Positions 1-8,172 are shown, counted from the stretch's first letter. The stretch: 38,130 nt of DNA from Clostridioides difficile (GCF_900243075.1 NZ_OEZH01000024.1:9193-47322); one strand, 5' to 3'. A program made the numbers and translations. Notes: generated from the sequence alone by a model not told the origin.

Positions 1-22
1 TACTATAACTAAAAAAGTGCAA

Positions 23-1621
23 CTAATTGCTCAATGAAACAGAATTATCCATTTCAGCACCCATATAAATAATATTAAGATTTCCTAAACTGCTATCCCA
101 AACGATACTATTAATAATAGTAGATAATAACAATCTCTTATCATCTAAACTGGCATTATCAACTTCATCATTAAATCTCTTCAGATTATTAGTAATAATA
201 TCAAGATTAATATTGTCACTAGTAATATTGACATTACTAGACTCCAAAGTATTAATCTTATTCTTTAAAATACTAATCTCACTATTTAAGCTCTCAATTT
301 GAGAAACTATATAATCAGAAGCAGTGCTACCAGTATTTTTTGCAAGTTCTATAATTAAATTTTTAATAAGTCTTTCCTTATCTAAAATTTGATTTTTAAG
401 TAAATTAGTCTCAGATTTTAAAACATTAAAAATATTACCATTCTTAATGTTATTACTATTAAATTCACTTATGATAGATTCCACTTTGCAATTCTTAATT
501 TTATCTATAACTAAGCTTTCAACTAATTGTCCATTAAGGTTTTTGCAGTTACAAGTATCAGCACCAAGTGTTTTTTTAGTACCACAAACATAATAATATT
601 TTAAATCTTTATCAGTTTTTTTACCCTTATAGGTAATTCTCATATTAGCACCACACTTACCACATTTTATAAGACCAGATAAAAGAGCAGTTTTGCCAGT
701 TGCTATTCTTGGTGTTTTATCACGATTTTTATCTAGCTGACTTTGTACTTCAAGCCATATTTCAGGTTCTATGACTCCATAGTGTTTTGCAATTGCGGCT
801 ATTGAATCAGATGTGTTTTTAGCATAGGTAAGGATTCCACATTTTCTATCTGAAGTACCTATAACATCCATACCATTGTTTCTAAGATACTCTAAAACTT
901 CATCATTAGCTTTTACATATGCTGGATTTCTAAGTATTCTAGATAAAGAACTCGGGTCAAATTTACCACCTCGAGGACCTCTTATTCCATTATGATAAAC
1001 ATATTTATATAACTTGGATAATGACCTAAGTTCTAAGTATTTATTGTATATTAACTTTACAACCTCCATTTGTTCATTATTTACTTGAAGCTTATACATA
1101 CTTCTTTCCTTTAGATTTTCATCCAAGAATGTGATTTTTTCACTGTTAAATCCATGAGGTGTATTGCCTCCAAGCCATCTACCACTACGAGCTAATTCAT
1201 ACATATTATCTTTTATACGTTCTGCTATTGTTTCTCTTTCTAGTTGAGCAAATACACTTGATATAAACATCATAGCTCTTCCCATTGGAGTTGAAGTATC
1301 AAATTGTTCTTTAATAGAGATAAATGATATGTTTAGTTCATTTAATTTTTCTATTAAAGTAGAGAAGTCAGATACATTTCTCGATATTCTATCTAATCTA
1401 TAGCAAACCAGATAATTGAATTTCTTATCTTTAGCATCCTGCATCATTTTCTTAAATTGTGGCCTATCTATATTACTGCCACTAAAACCCTCATCTTCAT
1501 ATATCAAAAAATCTTTTATACCAATAGATTTTGTATAATCCATACATAATTGTATTTGATTTTCTATAGAGTCACCTTTTCCAGTAAATCTTGATTTTCT
1601 TGAATAAATTGCAGCTTTCAA
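23..1621 (-). CDS. Large serine site-specific recombinase
   Basis: This 532-residue protein is a large serine recombinase of the TnpX/TndX and phage-integrase type, which inserts and excises mobile DNA through a covalent serine intermediate. The N-terminal catalytic domain (about residues 1-145) has the YSRKS motif with probable nucleophile Ser10, then SIENQ, the YRLDRISRN segment and the QLERETIAERI helix. A recombinase domain follows (about 155-300), then a zinc ribbon near residues 318-360 with CGKCG and two later cysteines, and a coiled-coil region near 400-470. The start is TTG at 1621, with AGGAGG on the minus strand at 1630-1635, eight bases upstream. It is full length for the family. 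It lies next to, and points away from, the eut locus, so it is probably the terminal gene of an integrated element whose body lies left of the window. No attachment site could be identified. Confidence 0.93.
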   Translation of the reverse strand: MKAAIYSRKSRFTGKGDSIENQIQLCMDYTKSIGIKDFLIYEDEGFSGSNIDRPQFKKMMQDAKDKKFNYLVCYRLDRISRNVSDFSTLIEKLNELNISFISIKEQFDTSTPMGRAMMFISSVFAQLERETIAERIKDNMYELARSGRWLGGNTPHGFNSEKITFLDENLKERSMYKLQVNNEQMEVVKLIYNKYLELRSLSKLYKYVYHNGIRGPRGGKFDPSSLSRILRNPAYVKANDEVLEYLRNNGMDVIGTSDRKCGILTYAKNTSDSIAAIAKHYGVIEPEIWLEVQSQLDKNRDKTPRIATGKTALLSGLIKCGKCGANMRITYKGKKTDKDLKYYYVCGTKKTLGADTCNCKNLNGQLVESLVIDKIKNCKVESIISEFNSNNIKNGNIFNVLKSETNLLKNQILDKERLIKNLIIELAKNTGSTASDYIVSQIESLNSEISILKNKINTLESSNVNITSDNINLDIITNNLKRFNDEVDNASLDDKRLLLSTIINSIVWDSSLGNLNIIYMGAEMDNSVSLSN

Positions 1622-1945
1622 AATTAAAACCTCCTATAAATTAGGATATATATTTGAAATTATTTGTATACAGCCTTTCAAGTAAACTTATTAGAATGAA
1701 TTTATTAATTAGGTAAATTTATATAATTCTACTTTTTATAATATATGACTATTTATTTTATTTCTTTACTATTCAAATTTTAAATCAATAATAAATTTTG
1801 ATGCTTAGTTGTATCAGGACAAATCTCTAATTTCATAAATTAATATAAAAGCATAAGTTACTATGAAAAAGCTAAAATCTAAATATTTTAAAGGATGATT
1901 TTTTGAAACTAATAGTTATAACAAGAATTTGTAGGGGGCTTGCAT
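1622..1945. other. AT-rich intergenic region between recombinase and eut side
   Basis: This stretch of 324 bases holds the ribosome-binding site of the minus-strand recombinase (1630-1635) and, at 1932-1938, that of the small plus-strand gene that follows. I see no tRNA, no clear direct repeat and no strong terminator. If the recombinase marks an inserted element, one element end may lie here, but I cannot point to the crossover core. Confidence 0.5.
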
Positions 1946-2122
1946 ATGGAAATCAAGGTTGTAGAGATTTTTCCTAAAGATGAAGCTAAACTTAATGGAA
2001 TAGAAATAGCTAAAGCTAGTTGGTTTGTAAATATAATAGGTAAAAAATATCCTAAAGAAGTCTTAGATAAAGCATTTAGTACTTTAGAAAAAGAATTAAA
2101 TGTAAGTAAAGCTGATAGATAA
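1946..2122 (+). CDS. Small conserved-looking hypothetical protein (58 aa)
   Basis: I do not recognise this protein. It starts at ATG 1946, preceded by TAGGGGG at 1932-1938 with seven bases of spacing; a TTG at 1940 in the same frame is too close to that site to be the start. The 58 residues are mixed alpha/beta with many lysines and glutamates (for example KKYPKEVLDKAFSTLEKEL near the C-terminus, predicted helix). There is no signal peptide, membrane segment or cysteine. Its stop is about 30 bases before the eutG promoter, so it is a separate transcription unit from eut. Codon use resembles the neighbours, which supports a real gene, but no function can be given. Confidence 0.6.
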   Translation: MEIKVVEIFPKDEAKLNGIEIAKASWFVNIIGKKYPKEVLDKAFSTLEKELNVSKADR

Positions 2123-2153
2123 GCTTTGATTATTGATTTTATATACTATTGAC

Positions 2154-2182
2154 TTGACATTATATTAATCAAATAGTATATT
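2154..2182 (+). promoter_or_regulatory. Probable sigma-A promoter of eutG leader
   Basis: TTGACA at 2154-2159 and TATATT at 2177-2182 are separated by exactly 17 bases. Transcription would begin near 2189-2191, at the first base of the first ANTAR hairpin, so the transcript would open with the regulatory structure. An overlapping TTGACT at 2149-2154 is a weaker alternative -35. Confidence 0.7.
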
Positions 2183-2190
2183 TTTAAATA

Positions 2191-2225
2191 TAGCACAACG
2201 AAGTGTTAAAAGAGCAATGGAGCTC
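2191..2225 (+). promoter_or_regulatory. ANTAR (EutV) dual-hairpin antitermination site before eutG
   Basis: Hairpin P1 has the six-base-pair stem TAGCAC/GTGTTA (2191-2196 and 2203-2208) with loop AACGAA. Hairpin P2 has the stem GAGC/GCTC (2212-2215 and 2222-2225) with loop AATGGA. Both hexaloops carry A at position 1 and G at position 4, the known signature of RNA bound by ANTAR regulators. The 3' side of P2 is also the start of the terminator stem, so P2 and the terminator are mutually exclusive. eutV lies 2.3 kb downstream, so EutV is the expected ligand. Confidence 0.9.
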
Positions 2226-2252
2226 CATAGATAAAGTCTATGGAGCTTTTTT
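2221..2252 (+). terminator. Regulated intrinsic terminator in eutG leader
   Basis: An 11-base-pair perfect stem, AGCTCCATAGA (2221-2231) with TCTATGGAGCT (2237-2247), five-base loop, followed by a run of six T (2247-2252). Its first five bases are shared with ANTAR hairpin P2, so EutV binding should prevent its formation. Confidence 0.92.
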
Positions 2253-2280
2253 GCGTATTTAACTTAAGGAGGATAGAAAT

Positions 2281-3411
2281 TTGAATAACTTTGAGATTAA
2301 AACAAGAATTAAATTTGGAGAAGGCTCACTGAAAGCTCTACAAGAATTAAAAAACAAAAAAGTACTAATAATAACAGACCCATTTATGGTTAAATCAAAA
2401 ACAATAGATAAAATAACATCTAATTTAGTAAACTCAACATATCAAATTTTTGAAGAAATAGTACCAGACCCACCAATAGAAGTAGTAGTAGCGGGAATAG
2501 AAGCATTTAAATCTACAAACCCAGATATAATAATAGCATTAGGTGGAGGTTCTGCAATAGATGCTGCAAAATCTATAATGGATTTTTCTAAAAAAATATT
2601 AAAATCTAATGAAGTAGAATTTATAGCAATACCAACAACGAGTGGAACAGGTTCAGAAGTAACATCATTTGCTGTAATAACAGACAGTCAAAAGAAATGT
2701 AAGTATCCATTAGTAAGTGATGATTTACTTCCAGATATGGCAATACTAGACCCAGAACTTGTAAAAACTGTACCAAACTTCATAACAGCAGATACAGGTA
2801 TGGATGTATTAACACATGCTATAGAAGCTTACGTATCTACAAATTCTAATGACTTCTCAGATGCACTATCTGAAAAAGCCATAAAGTTAGTGTTTAAATA
2901 CTTAATAAAAGCATATAAAGATGGAAATGATATAGAAGCTAGAGAAAAAATGCACAATGCATCTTGTTTAGCAGGTATGGCATTTAATCAAGCATCACTT
3001 GGTATAAATCATTCTATAGCACATGTACTAGGTGGAAAATTCCATATACCACATGGAAGAACAAACTCTATATTACTTCCTCATGTAATAGAATATAATG
3101 CATCAATAGTAGGATATACTAACACAACTTACTCTGATACAGCTAAGAAATATGCACAAATAGCAGAATTAGTAGGGCTTGGGAATGGTAATATAAGAAT
3201 AGCTGTTAGAAATTTAGTAAATGAAATAAAAAAACTACAAAAAGAAATGAATATGCCAACTAAACTGACACAGTGCAAATTAAGTTTAAAAGATGTAACT
3301 AATGAGGAAAGAGAAATAGCAAAACTTGCTATAAAAGATACTTGTACACTAACTAATCCCAAAGTACCAACTGAAGATGATATAATAAACATATTAAATA
3401 ATATTAAATAA
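2281..3411 (+). CDS. eutG: Iron-dependent alcohol dehydrogenase EutG
   Basis: EutG reduces acetaldehyde to ethanol and so regenerates NAD+ for EutE. The 376-residue protein is a typical iron-containing (group III) alcohol dehydrogenase. It has a nucleotide-binding N-terminal half with GGGSAIDAAK near residue 90, TSGTGSEVTS near 120, and the metal-binding half with GMDVLTHAIEAYVS near 180 and HSIAHVLGGKFHIPHGRTN near 245-265, which supplies the histidine ligands. The start is TTG at 2281 with AAGGAGG at 2266-2272, eight bases upstream; no better ATG is available. It is the first gene of the eut locus and has its own promoter and ANTAR attenuator, so it can be induced by EutV separately from eutS. 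The C-terminal EDDIINILNNIK is a short amphipathic helix that could be a cargo-targeting tail, though that is only a suggestion. Confidence 0.9.
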   Translation: MNNFEIKTRIKFGEGSLKALQELKNKKVLIITDPFMVKSKTIDKITSNLVNSTYQIFEEIVPDPPIEVVVAGIEAFKSTNPDIIIALGGGSAIDAAKSIMDFSKKILKSNEVEFIAIPTTSGTGSEVTSFAVITDSQKKCKYPLVSDDLLPDMAILDPELVKTVPNFITADTGMDVLTHAIEAYVSTNSNDFSDALSEKAIKLVFKYLIKAYKDGNDIEAREKMHNASCLAGMAFNQASLGINHSIAHVLGGKFHIPHGRTNSILLPHVIEYNASIVGYTNTTYSDTAKKYAQIAELVGLGNGNIRIAVRNLVNEIKKLQKEMNMPTKLTQCKLSLKDVTNEEREIAKLAIKDTCTLTNPKVPTEDDIINILNNIK

Positions 3412-3482
3412 CTACATTTTATTACATGTAAACATAATATTATACAAGTAGGGAAAATGTTTTTAAAAATATAAATTATATA

Positions 3483-3511
3483 TTGACAAATATAAAACAG
3501 AAAACTATAAT
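3483..3511 (+). promoter_or_regulatory. Sigma-A promoter of the main eut operon
   Basis: Consensus TTGACA at 3483-3488 and TATAAT at 3506-3511 with a 17-base spacer. The start point would be near 3517-3519, within the 5' arm of the first ANTAR hairpin, which would leave a shortened but still usable stem. Confidence 0.85.
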
Positions 3512-3512
3512 G

Positions 3513-3558
3513 AAAGTATCACAAAGGCGTGATACTTTAGTAGAAAGCAACGGAGCTT
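3513..3558 (+). promoter_or_regulatory. ANTAR (EutV) dual-hairpin site before eutS
   Basis: P1 is a ten-base-pair perfect stem AAAGTATCAC/GTGATACTTT (3513-3522, 3529-3538) with loop AAAGGC. P2 is AAGC/GCTT (3545-3548, 3555-3558) with loop AACGGA. Both loops fit A1 and G4. P2 shares bases with the 5' arm of the following terminator, so this is a second EutV-controlled attenuator. Confidence 0.9.
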
Positions 3559-3596
3559 CTTAGGAATATTAATATTATTCTTATGGAGCTCTTTTT
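3553..3596 (+). terminator. Regulated intrinsic terminator in eutS leader
   Basis: GAGCT (3553-3557) pairs with AGCTC (3587-3591) and the stem continues inward for about 16 positions with one T-T mismatch and some G-U pairs. A run of five T follows (3592-3596). The arm begins inside ANTAR hairpin P2. Confidence 0.85.
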
Positions 3597-3651
3597 ATTT
3601 TAAACAAATAACTTTTTAGTAAACTATATTTAAAGAAAGCAGGGAATAAAT

Positions 3652-4002
3652 TTGACTGAAGAATCTAAGCAAAGAGTTATTCAAGAATATGTTCCTGGAA
3701 AACAGGTTACATTAGCACATATAATAGCTAATCCTAATGAAGATATATATAAGAAACTAGGATTAGTGCTTGATAAAAAAGATGCAATAGGAATACTTAC
3801 AATAACACCAAGTGAAGCATCAATAATAGCAGCAGATGTTGCTACAAAAGCTTCAAATGTATCTTTAGGTTTTATAGATAGATTTAGTGGTTCTGTAGTA
3901 ATATCAGGTGATGTAAGTTCTGTAGAATCAGCATTAAACGATGTTTTAGAAGTTTTAGGAAATATGTTAAACTTCTCATCTACAAAAATAACAAGGACAT
4001 AA
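3652..4002 (+). CDS. eutS: Microcompartment shell protein EutS
   Basis: EutS is a hexameric BMC-domain shell protein of the ethanolamine microcompartment. The 116-residue length and circularly permuted BMC fold are typical: an N-terminal segment [21 protein letters not shown], then [23 protein letters not shown], and [18 protein letters not shown], which is the BMC core strand-helix. The start is TTG at 3652, after a modest AGGG at 3641-3644. The gene follows its own promoter and ANTAR attenuator and is spaced seven bases from eutP, so it heads the main operon. In known EutS proteins the hexamer is bent and is thought to help form shell edges; that is family knowledge and not visible here. 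Confidence 0.95.
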
Positions 4003-4009
4003 TAATACA

Positions 4010-4459
4010 ATGAAGAATATAATATTTATGGGAAAGACAGGTAGTGGTAAAACTACTTTATGTCAAAAACTAGACCAATTAGAATTGAAATATAAAAAAA
4101 CTCAGTCAGTAGAACTTTATAATAATGCAATAGATACTCCAGGTGAATATATGGAGAATAGAAGCCTATACAATGCCTTAATAACAACATCAGCAGATGC
4201 TAAAATTATAGCAATAGTGTATGATGCTACACAAGAAGAAAATTATATAGCACCAGGATTTGCAAGTATGTTTTGCAAAGATGTAATAGGGATTATAACT
4301 AAAATAAATAAAGCTACTGAAGACGAGGTTAATCTAGCTTATGAAAGACTATCACTAGCAGGAGCAAGTCAAATCTTTAAAATAGACACAGTTGATGATA
4401 TAGGGCTTGAAAAACTATTTAAATATCTAGAAAAATCTAAAAATATAGATGAAATTTAA
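4010..4459 (+). CDS. eutP: EutP, P-loop NTPase of ethanolamine utilisation
   Basis: EutP/PduV family protein of 149 residues, a small Ras-like P-loop protein. The Walker A motif GKTGSGKT is at residues 8-15, the switch II DTPGEY follows near residue 43, and the TKIN segment near residue 100 sits where the G4 base-recognition motif (NKxD) is expected but is degenerate. The role in the pathway is uncertain: the family has been linked both to microcompartment movement and to acetate kinase-like activity. It starts at ATG 4010, seven bases after eutS, with AAGGA some distance upstream. About 100 bases separate it from eutV, and they hold a second promoter. Confidence 0.9.
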   Translation: MKNIIFMGKTGSGKTTLCQKLDQLELKYKKTQSVELYNNAIDTPGEYMENRSLYNALITTSADAKIIAIVYDATQEENYIAPGFASMFCKDVIGIITKINKATEDEVNLAYERLSLAGASQIFKIDTVDDIGLEKLFKYLEKSKNIDEI

Positions 4460-4472
4460 GGGGAAATATTTT

Positions 4473-4501
4473 TTTACTCAAAATTATGATAAAAGTATGA
4501 T
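4473..4501 (+). promoter_or_regulatory. Candidate constitutive promoter for eutVW
   Basis: TTTACT at 4473-4478 and TATGAT at 4496-4501 with 17 bases between. It lies in the 101-base gap between eutP and eutV and has no attenuator downstream, so the sensor pair could be made at a basal level before induction. Confidence 0.55.
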
Positions 4502-4560
4502 AAAATAAAAAAATATATAAACTATTCTAAAAAGATTTAATCTTTAAGTGAGGTAGGAAC

Positions 4561-5136
4561 ATGGGGAAAAAAATACTATTGGTTGATGATGAACCACTGT
4601 TAAGGATGGATACAAAGGATATACTAGAAAGTCATGGCTATGAAATAATAGGAGAAGCAAGTGATGGATTTGAAGCTGTTGAAATGTGTAAAAAACATAA
4701 ACCTGATTTAGTTATAATGGATATAGAAATGCCAATACTTGATGGTATAAAGGCAGGTAAAATAATATGTAAAGAAAATCTAGCAGGTGGAGTACTTTTA
4801 TTAACTTCATTTGAGGATAAAGAATACGTAGAAAAGGCCAAAAGTATAGGTGCTTATGGATACTTAGTAAAGACAGCAAGCGAAAAATCACTTATACCAA
4901 CTATAGAAATGTGTCTAAATAAAGTAAATGAGTTTGAAAAAATGAAAAAGGATTTAGAAAAGGTAAATTCTAAATTGAATGAAAGAAAATTAGTAGAAAG
5001 AGCAAAAGGTATACTTATAAGAGAGTTTAAAATTTCTGAGGATGAAGCATACACTAGAATAAGAAAATTAAGTATGGATAAAAGAACTACAATGATGGAA
5101 ATTGCCAAGATGATTATAATAGGATACGATGACTAA
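4561..5136 (+). CDS. eutV: EutV, ANTAR response regulator/antiterminator
   Basis: EutV is the RNA-binding response regulator of the eut locus. Residues 1-120 form a receiver domain: acidic pocket Asp9-Asp10, phospho-acceptor Asp54 in VIMDIEMP, Thr82 and Lys104 are all in place. A coiled linker (about 122-145) leads to the ANTAR domain (about 145-190), with the signature RAKGIL and a three-helix region ending TTMMEIAKMIII. After phosphorylation by EutW the family protein dimerises and binds paired hexaloop hairpins, releasing terminators; three such sites are visible upstream of eutG, eutS and eutA. Start ATG 4561 has GAGGTAGG just upstream. The stop overlaps the eutW start by eight bases, a sign of translational coupling. 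Confidence 0.96.
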   Translation: MGKKILLVDDEPLLRMDTKDILESHGYEIIGEASDGFEAVEMCKKHKPDLVIMDIEMPILDGIKAGKIICKENLAGGVLLLTSFEDKEYVEKAKSIGAYGYLVKTASEKSLIPTIEMCLNKVNEFEKMKKDLEKVNSKLNERKLVERAKGILIREFKISEDEAYTRIRKLSMDKRTTMMEIAKMIIIGYDD

Positions 5137-6538
5137 TACGATAAAAAAGATAGCAACTACACAAACATACTTAAATAATAATGAAATTGAAAAAATTATA
5201 GAGGTATCAAAATCCTTAGATTTAATGGCTTCCTTTTATGAGGCTGATGTTTTTATAGATGTATTAAGTAAAATTGATGATGAAGCAATTGTTGTGGCAC
5301 ATAGTAGACCTAAAGAAAAGTCAGTGTACTGTGAAAATGTTATAGGTAAAAAGGCTCTACTTGAAAATGAACCAGGAGTTATAAAGTGCTTAAAAACAGG
5401 AGAAAGAGTAAGAGATATAAAAGCTTTAACACAAGAATATAAACTGGTTAAACAAAATATTCAGCCAATAACATTAGATGACAAAGTTTTAGCAGTATTA
5501 ATAGTTGAAAAAGATATAAGTAGTGAAGTTAAGAATGAGTTTAACACTAATGAAGATGAAGAAAATAAAAATTTACATCAGTTTATAAAATTGATAGGAA
5601 ATAATGATTTTTTAGTTGATAATTTAAATTCAGCTATACTCATATTTGATAAAAATGGGAAATTAAAAATTAAAAATCGTATTGCAACTGAGATATATAA
5701 AAATCTTGGATTTGAATGTGATATACAAGATATGCATTATAATGACTTGTATATAGAAACTAAAGTATTTGAAGATATATTAATGGATGAAAATTATGAT
5801 GAAACAAATGAAGTTTCAATAGGTAATATGTTTTTCAAAATAAAGACCATATACATCAAAGATGATGAGTTTAAGGTTTGTAAAATAGTACAAGATATAA
5901 GTGATTTAAAGCGAAAAGAAGAAGAATTAGTTTTAAAAACAGTAGCTATAAGAGAAGCTCATCATAGGGTGAAAAATAATCTTCATACAGTAATATCTAT
6001 AATAAAAAAACAAAGTAGATTATCTCAAAATGATGAAGTCAAGCAGTGTTTGGATAATATAATAAATAGAGTATTTGCAATACTTTCGACTCATTATTTA
6101 TTATCTAAGGAAGTGGATAATAATATATCTATACGAGAAGGTATCAATTTATTAGTGTCAAATATTCAAGGTGGGTATTTGTTTAGTAAGGATATAGATA
6201 TACGTATAACAGGTGAAGATTTTAAAATTAGTGGAGAAAAAGCAACCGCAATACTTTTGGTTATAAATGAAATACTACAAAACTGTTATGACCATGCTTT
6301 TACTGATAGAGAACATGGTAATATACAAATATTAATAAATAAAGATAATGATTCAAGAAATATCGCTATTATAGATGATGGAGTTGGATTTGATAGTGAT
6401 AATATAAATAAAAATAGTTTAGGAACATATATAATAGATAGCTATATAACACAGATGTTAAAAGGAAATATAGAGAGAAAAAGTAGTAAGAATGGTACAG
6501 AAGTATTAATTACTATACCTACACAAATTAATATTTAA
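5129..6538 (+). CDS. eutW: EutW, ethanolamine sensor histidine kinase
   Basis: This 469-residue soluble histidine kinase is the partner of EutV. The N-terminal 160 residues look like a sensor/GAF-type domain (ligand ethanolamine in the family), followed by a PAS-like segment near 165-265. The H-box EAHHRVKNNLHTV at about residues 276-288 is of the HisKA_2 type, with His278 or His279 the phospho-acceptor. The ATPase domain has the N-box NEILQNCYDHAF near 380 and the G-box DDGVGF near 417, then SLGTYIIDSYITQML. There are no membrane segments, so it senses a cytoplasmic signal. ATG 5129 overlaps the end of eutV. Confidence 0.94.
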   Translation: MTNTIKKIATTQTYLNNNEIEKIIEVSKSLDLMASFYEADVFIDVLSKIDDEAIVVAHSRPKEKSVYCENVIGKKALLENEPGVIKCLKTGERVRDIKALTQEYKLVKQNIQPITLDDKVLAVLIVEKDISSEVKNEFNTNEDEENKNLHQFIKLIGNNDFLVDNLNSAILIFDKNGKLKIKNRIATEIYKNLGFECDIQDMHYNDLYIETKVFEDILMDENYDETNEVSIGNMFFKIKTIYIKDDEFKVCKIVQDISDLKRKEEELVLKTVAIREAHHRVKNNLHTVISIIKKQSRLSQNDEVKQCLDNIINRVFAILSTHYLLSKEVDNNISIREGINLLVSNIQGGYLFSKDIDIRITGEDFKISGEKATAILLVINEILQNCYDHAFTDREHGNIQILINKDNDSRNIAIIDDGVGFDSDNINKNSLGTYIIDSYITQMLKGNIERKSSKNGTEVLITIPTQINI

Positions 6539-6550
6539 ATAATAACTCAT

Positions 6551-6588
6551 CTACAAAGTAGTAGTTTTAATTGAGCAAAGAGGCTTAA
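6551..6588 (+). promoter_or_regulatory. ANTAR (EutV) dual-hairpin site before eutA
   Basis: P1 is CTAC/GTAG (6551-6554, 6561-6564) with loop AAAGTA. P2 is TTGAGC/GCTTAA (6571-6576, 6583-6588), with one G-U pair, and loop AAAGAG. Both loops have A at position 1 and G at position 4. It begins 12 bases after the eutW stop and P2 overlaps the 5' arm of a long terminator-like stem, so it would control read-through into eutA and the genes after it. Confidence 0.87.
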
Positions 6589-6690
6589 GGTTATTAATAG
6601 ATTAAGTTAGTTGAATGTATTTATAAAAATTATAAGTATATATTCAATTTAACATATATTTATTATAACTTTAAGCCTCTTTGCTTGTTT
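6574..6690 (+). terminator. Long-loop attenuator hairpin before eutA
   Basis: A 21-base-pair stem is formed by 6574-6594 and 6665-6685, with only one G-U wobble. The 70-base AT-rich loop contains a further ten-pair hairpin (6611-6620 with 6638-6647). The tail after the stem (6686-6690, TGTTT) is a poor T-run, so termination may be partial. The 5' arm includes the P2 loop of the ANTAR site. Confidence 0.75.
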
Positions 6691-6721
6691 AAGACATACT
6701 TAAATTTTAGGAGGTGAGAAA

Positions 6722-8155
6722 ATGAGAGAAGAGTTATTAAGTGTTGGTATTGACATTGGAACAAGTACCACTCAGTTAATTTTTTCTAAATTAATAGTGG
6801 AAAATACTGAATCAAATTTTTCGGTACCTAGAATAAGTATAGTAGACAAAGAAATTATTTATAAAAGTAAAGTTTATTTCACTCCTCTTATTTCAAATAA
6901 TGAAATAAATGGTCAACAGATAAAAGATATAGTTGAAAATGAATATAAAAAAGCAAATATATCTAAAGTGGATATACATACAGGAGCAGTAATAATCACT
7001 GGTGAAACAGCTAGAAAAGAAAATGCAAATGATGTGCTTCATACTTTAAGTGGATTTGCTGGAGACTTTGTTGTTGCAACAGCAGGACCTGATTTAGAAA
7101 GCATAATATCAGGAAAAGGAGCTGGAGCTCATATTTATTCAAAAGAACATTCAACTACAATTGTAAATATAGACATAGGTGGGGGAACTAGTAATATAGC
7201 TTCATTTAAAAGGGGAGAAGTAACCGATACTGGGTGTTTGGATATAGGTGGAAGACTCATAAAGATAGATAAAATAAGTAAAAAAATAACTTATATATCA
7301 CCTAAAATAGATAAAATCATAAAAGATAATAATTTAAACCTTCAAGTAGGAACTGTAGCTACAATAGAAAACACAAAACCAATAGTTGATATAATGGTTG
7401 ACTTATTAATGGAAAGTATAGGATTAAAAAAACAGACACCTTTATTTGATTTTATAATAACCAATAAATCAATAAGTGTAGATGAAAGTATTAAGAATGT
7501 TTCATTCTCTGGTGGAGTAGCTGATTATATTTACTACGATGGAGAAATAGGGGATTATTTTGAATATGGTGACTTGGGAATTTTACTTGGGCAAGCAATA
7601 AAAAATTGCGAATACCTTAAAAAAGTAAATGTGGTTCAATCTATGGAAACAATAAGAGCCACAGTAGTTGGAGCAGGTTCTCATACTACTGAAGTAAGTG
7701 GAAGTACAATAACTTATACTAGCGAAAAGTTTCCAATTAAGAATTTGCCAGTCTTAAAATTATCAATTGATGAAGAAGTAGGTACTTCAAAACAAATCAG
7801 TGAGGCTATAAAAAACAAACTTAACTGGTTTAAATTAGAAAATGATTTACAGAAAGTTGCTATAGCCATGATAGGCAAGAAAAATCCAACCTTTTCAGAT
7901 ATACAAGAGTATGCTAAAGGGTTTGTAGATGGAATGCAACAAATCATTGAAAATGATTTACCTTTTATAGTAATCGTTGAAAATGATATGGCAAAAGTAT
8001 TAGGTCAAGCAATATATGCATTATTAAATTATAAAAAAGAAATTGTTTGTATAGACAGTGTTAAGGTTGAAAATGGAGACTATATCGACATTGGAAAACC
8101 TATAGTTGAAGGTAAAGTTTTACCTGTGGTAATAAAAACATTAGTTTTTAATTAA
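6722..8155 (+). CDS. eutA: EutA, reactivating factor for ethanolamine ammonia-lyase
   Basis: EutA is the chaperone-like ATPase that exchanges damaged cobalamin from EutBC. The 477-residue protein shows ASKHA (actin/Hsp70) ATPase motifs: phosphate-1 [15 protein letters not shown] at residues 7-21 and the [16 protein letters not shown] phosphate-2 region near 145-160, plus FSGGVADY near residue 262. Length fits the family (about 470). The start ATG 6722 follows GGAGGTGAG immediately upstream. It is the first gene after the third ANTAR attenuator and lies 17 bases before eutB, so EutA production is tied to that of the enzyme it repairs. Confidence 0.95.
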   Translation: MREELLSVGIDIGTSTTQLIFSKLIVENTESNFSVPRISIVDKEIIYKSKVYFTPLISNNEINGQQIKDIVENEYKKANISKVDIHTGAVIITGETARKENANDVLHTLSGFAGDFVVATAGPDLESIISGKGAGAHIYSKEHSTTIVNIDIGGGTSNIASFKRGEVTDTGCLDIGGRLIKIDKISKKITYISPKIDKIIKDNNLNLQVGTVATIENTKPIVDIMVDLLMESIGLKKQTPLFDFIITNKSISVDESIKNVSFSGGVADYIYYDGEIGDYFEYGDLGILLGQAIKNCEYLKKVNVVQSMETIRATVVGAGSHTTEVSGSTITYTSEKFPIKNLPVLKLSIDEEVGTSKQISEAIKNKLNWFKLENDLQKVAIAMIGKKNPTFSDIQEYAKGFVDGMQQIIENDLPFIVIVENDMAKVLGQAIYALLNYKKEIVCIDSVKVENGDYIDIGKPIVEGKVLPVVIKTLVFN

Positions 8156-8172
8156 TAGAAGGAGGTAAGTAA

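Noticed and set aside
1903-1977. A 24-codon frame with TTG start and AAGGA upstream, overlapping the 58-codon gene
   Set aside because: The ATG at 1946 has a stronger ribosome site and a longer, more protein-like product. The short peptide shows no leader or stop-start logic I can support.
1622-6721. A cobalamin riboswitch in the eut leaders, as in some other Firmicutes
   Set aside because: I looked for a B12-box-like sequence and multi-stem structure in the gaps before eutG, eutS, eutV and eutA and saw only the small ANTAR hairpins and terminators.
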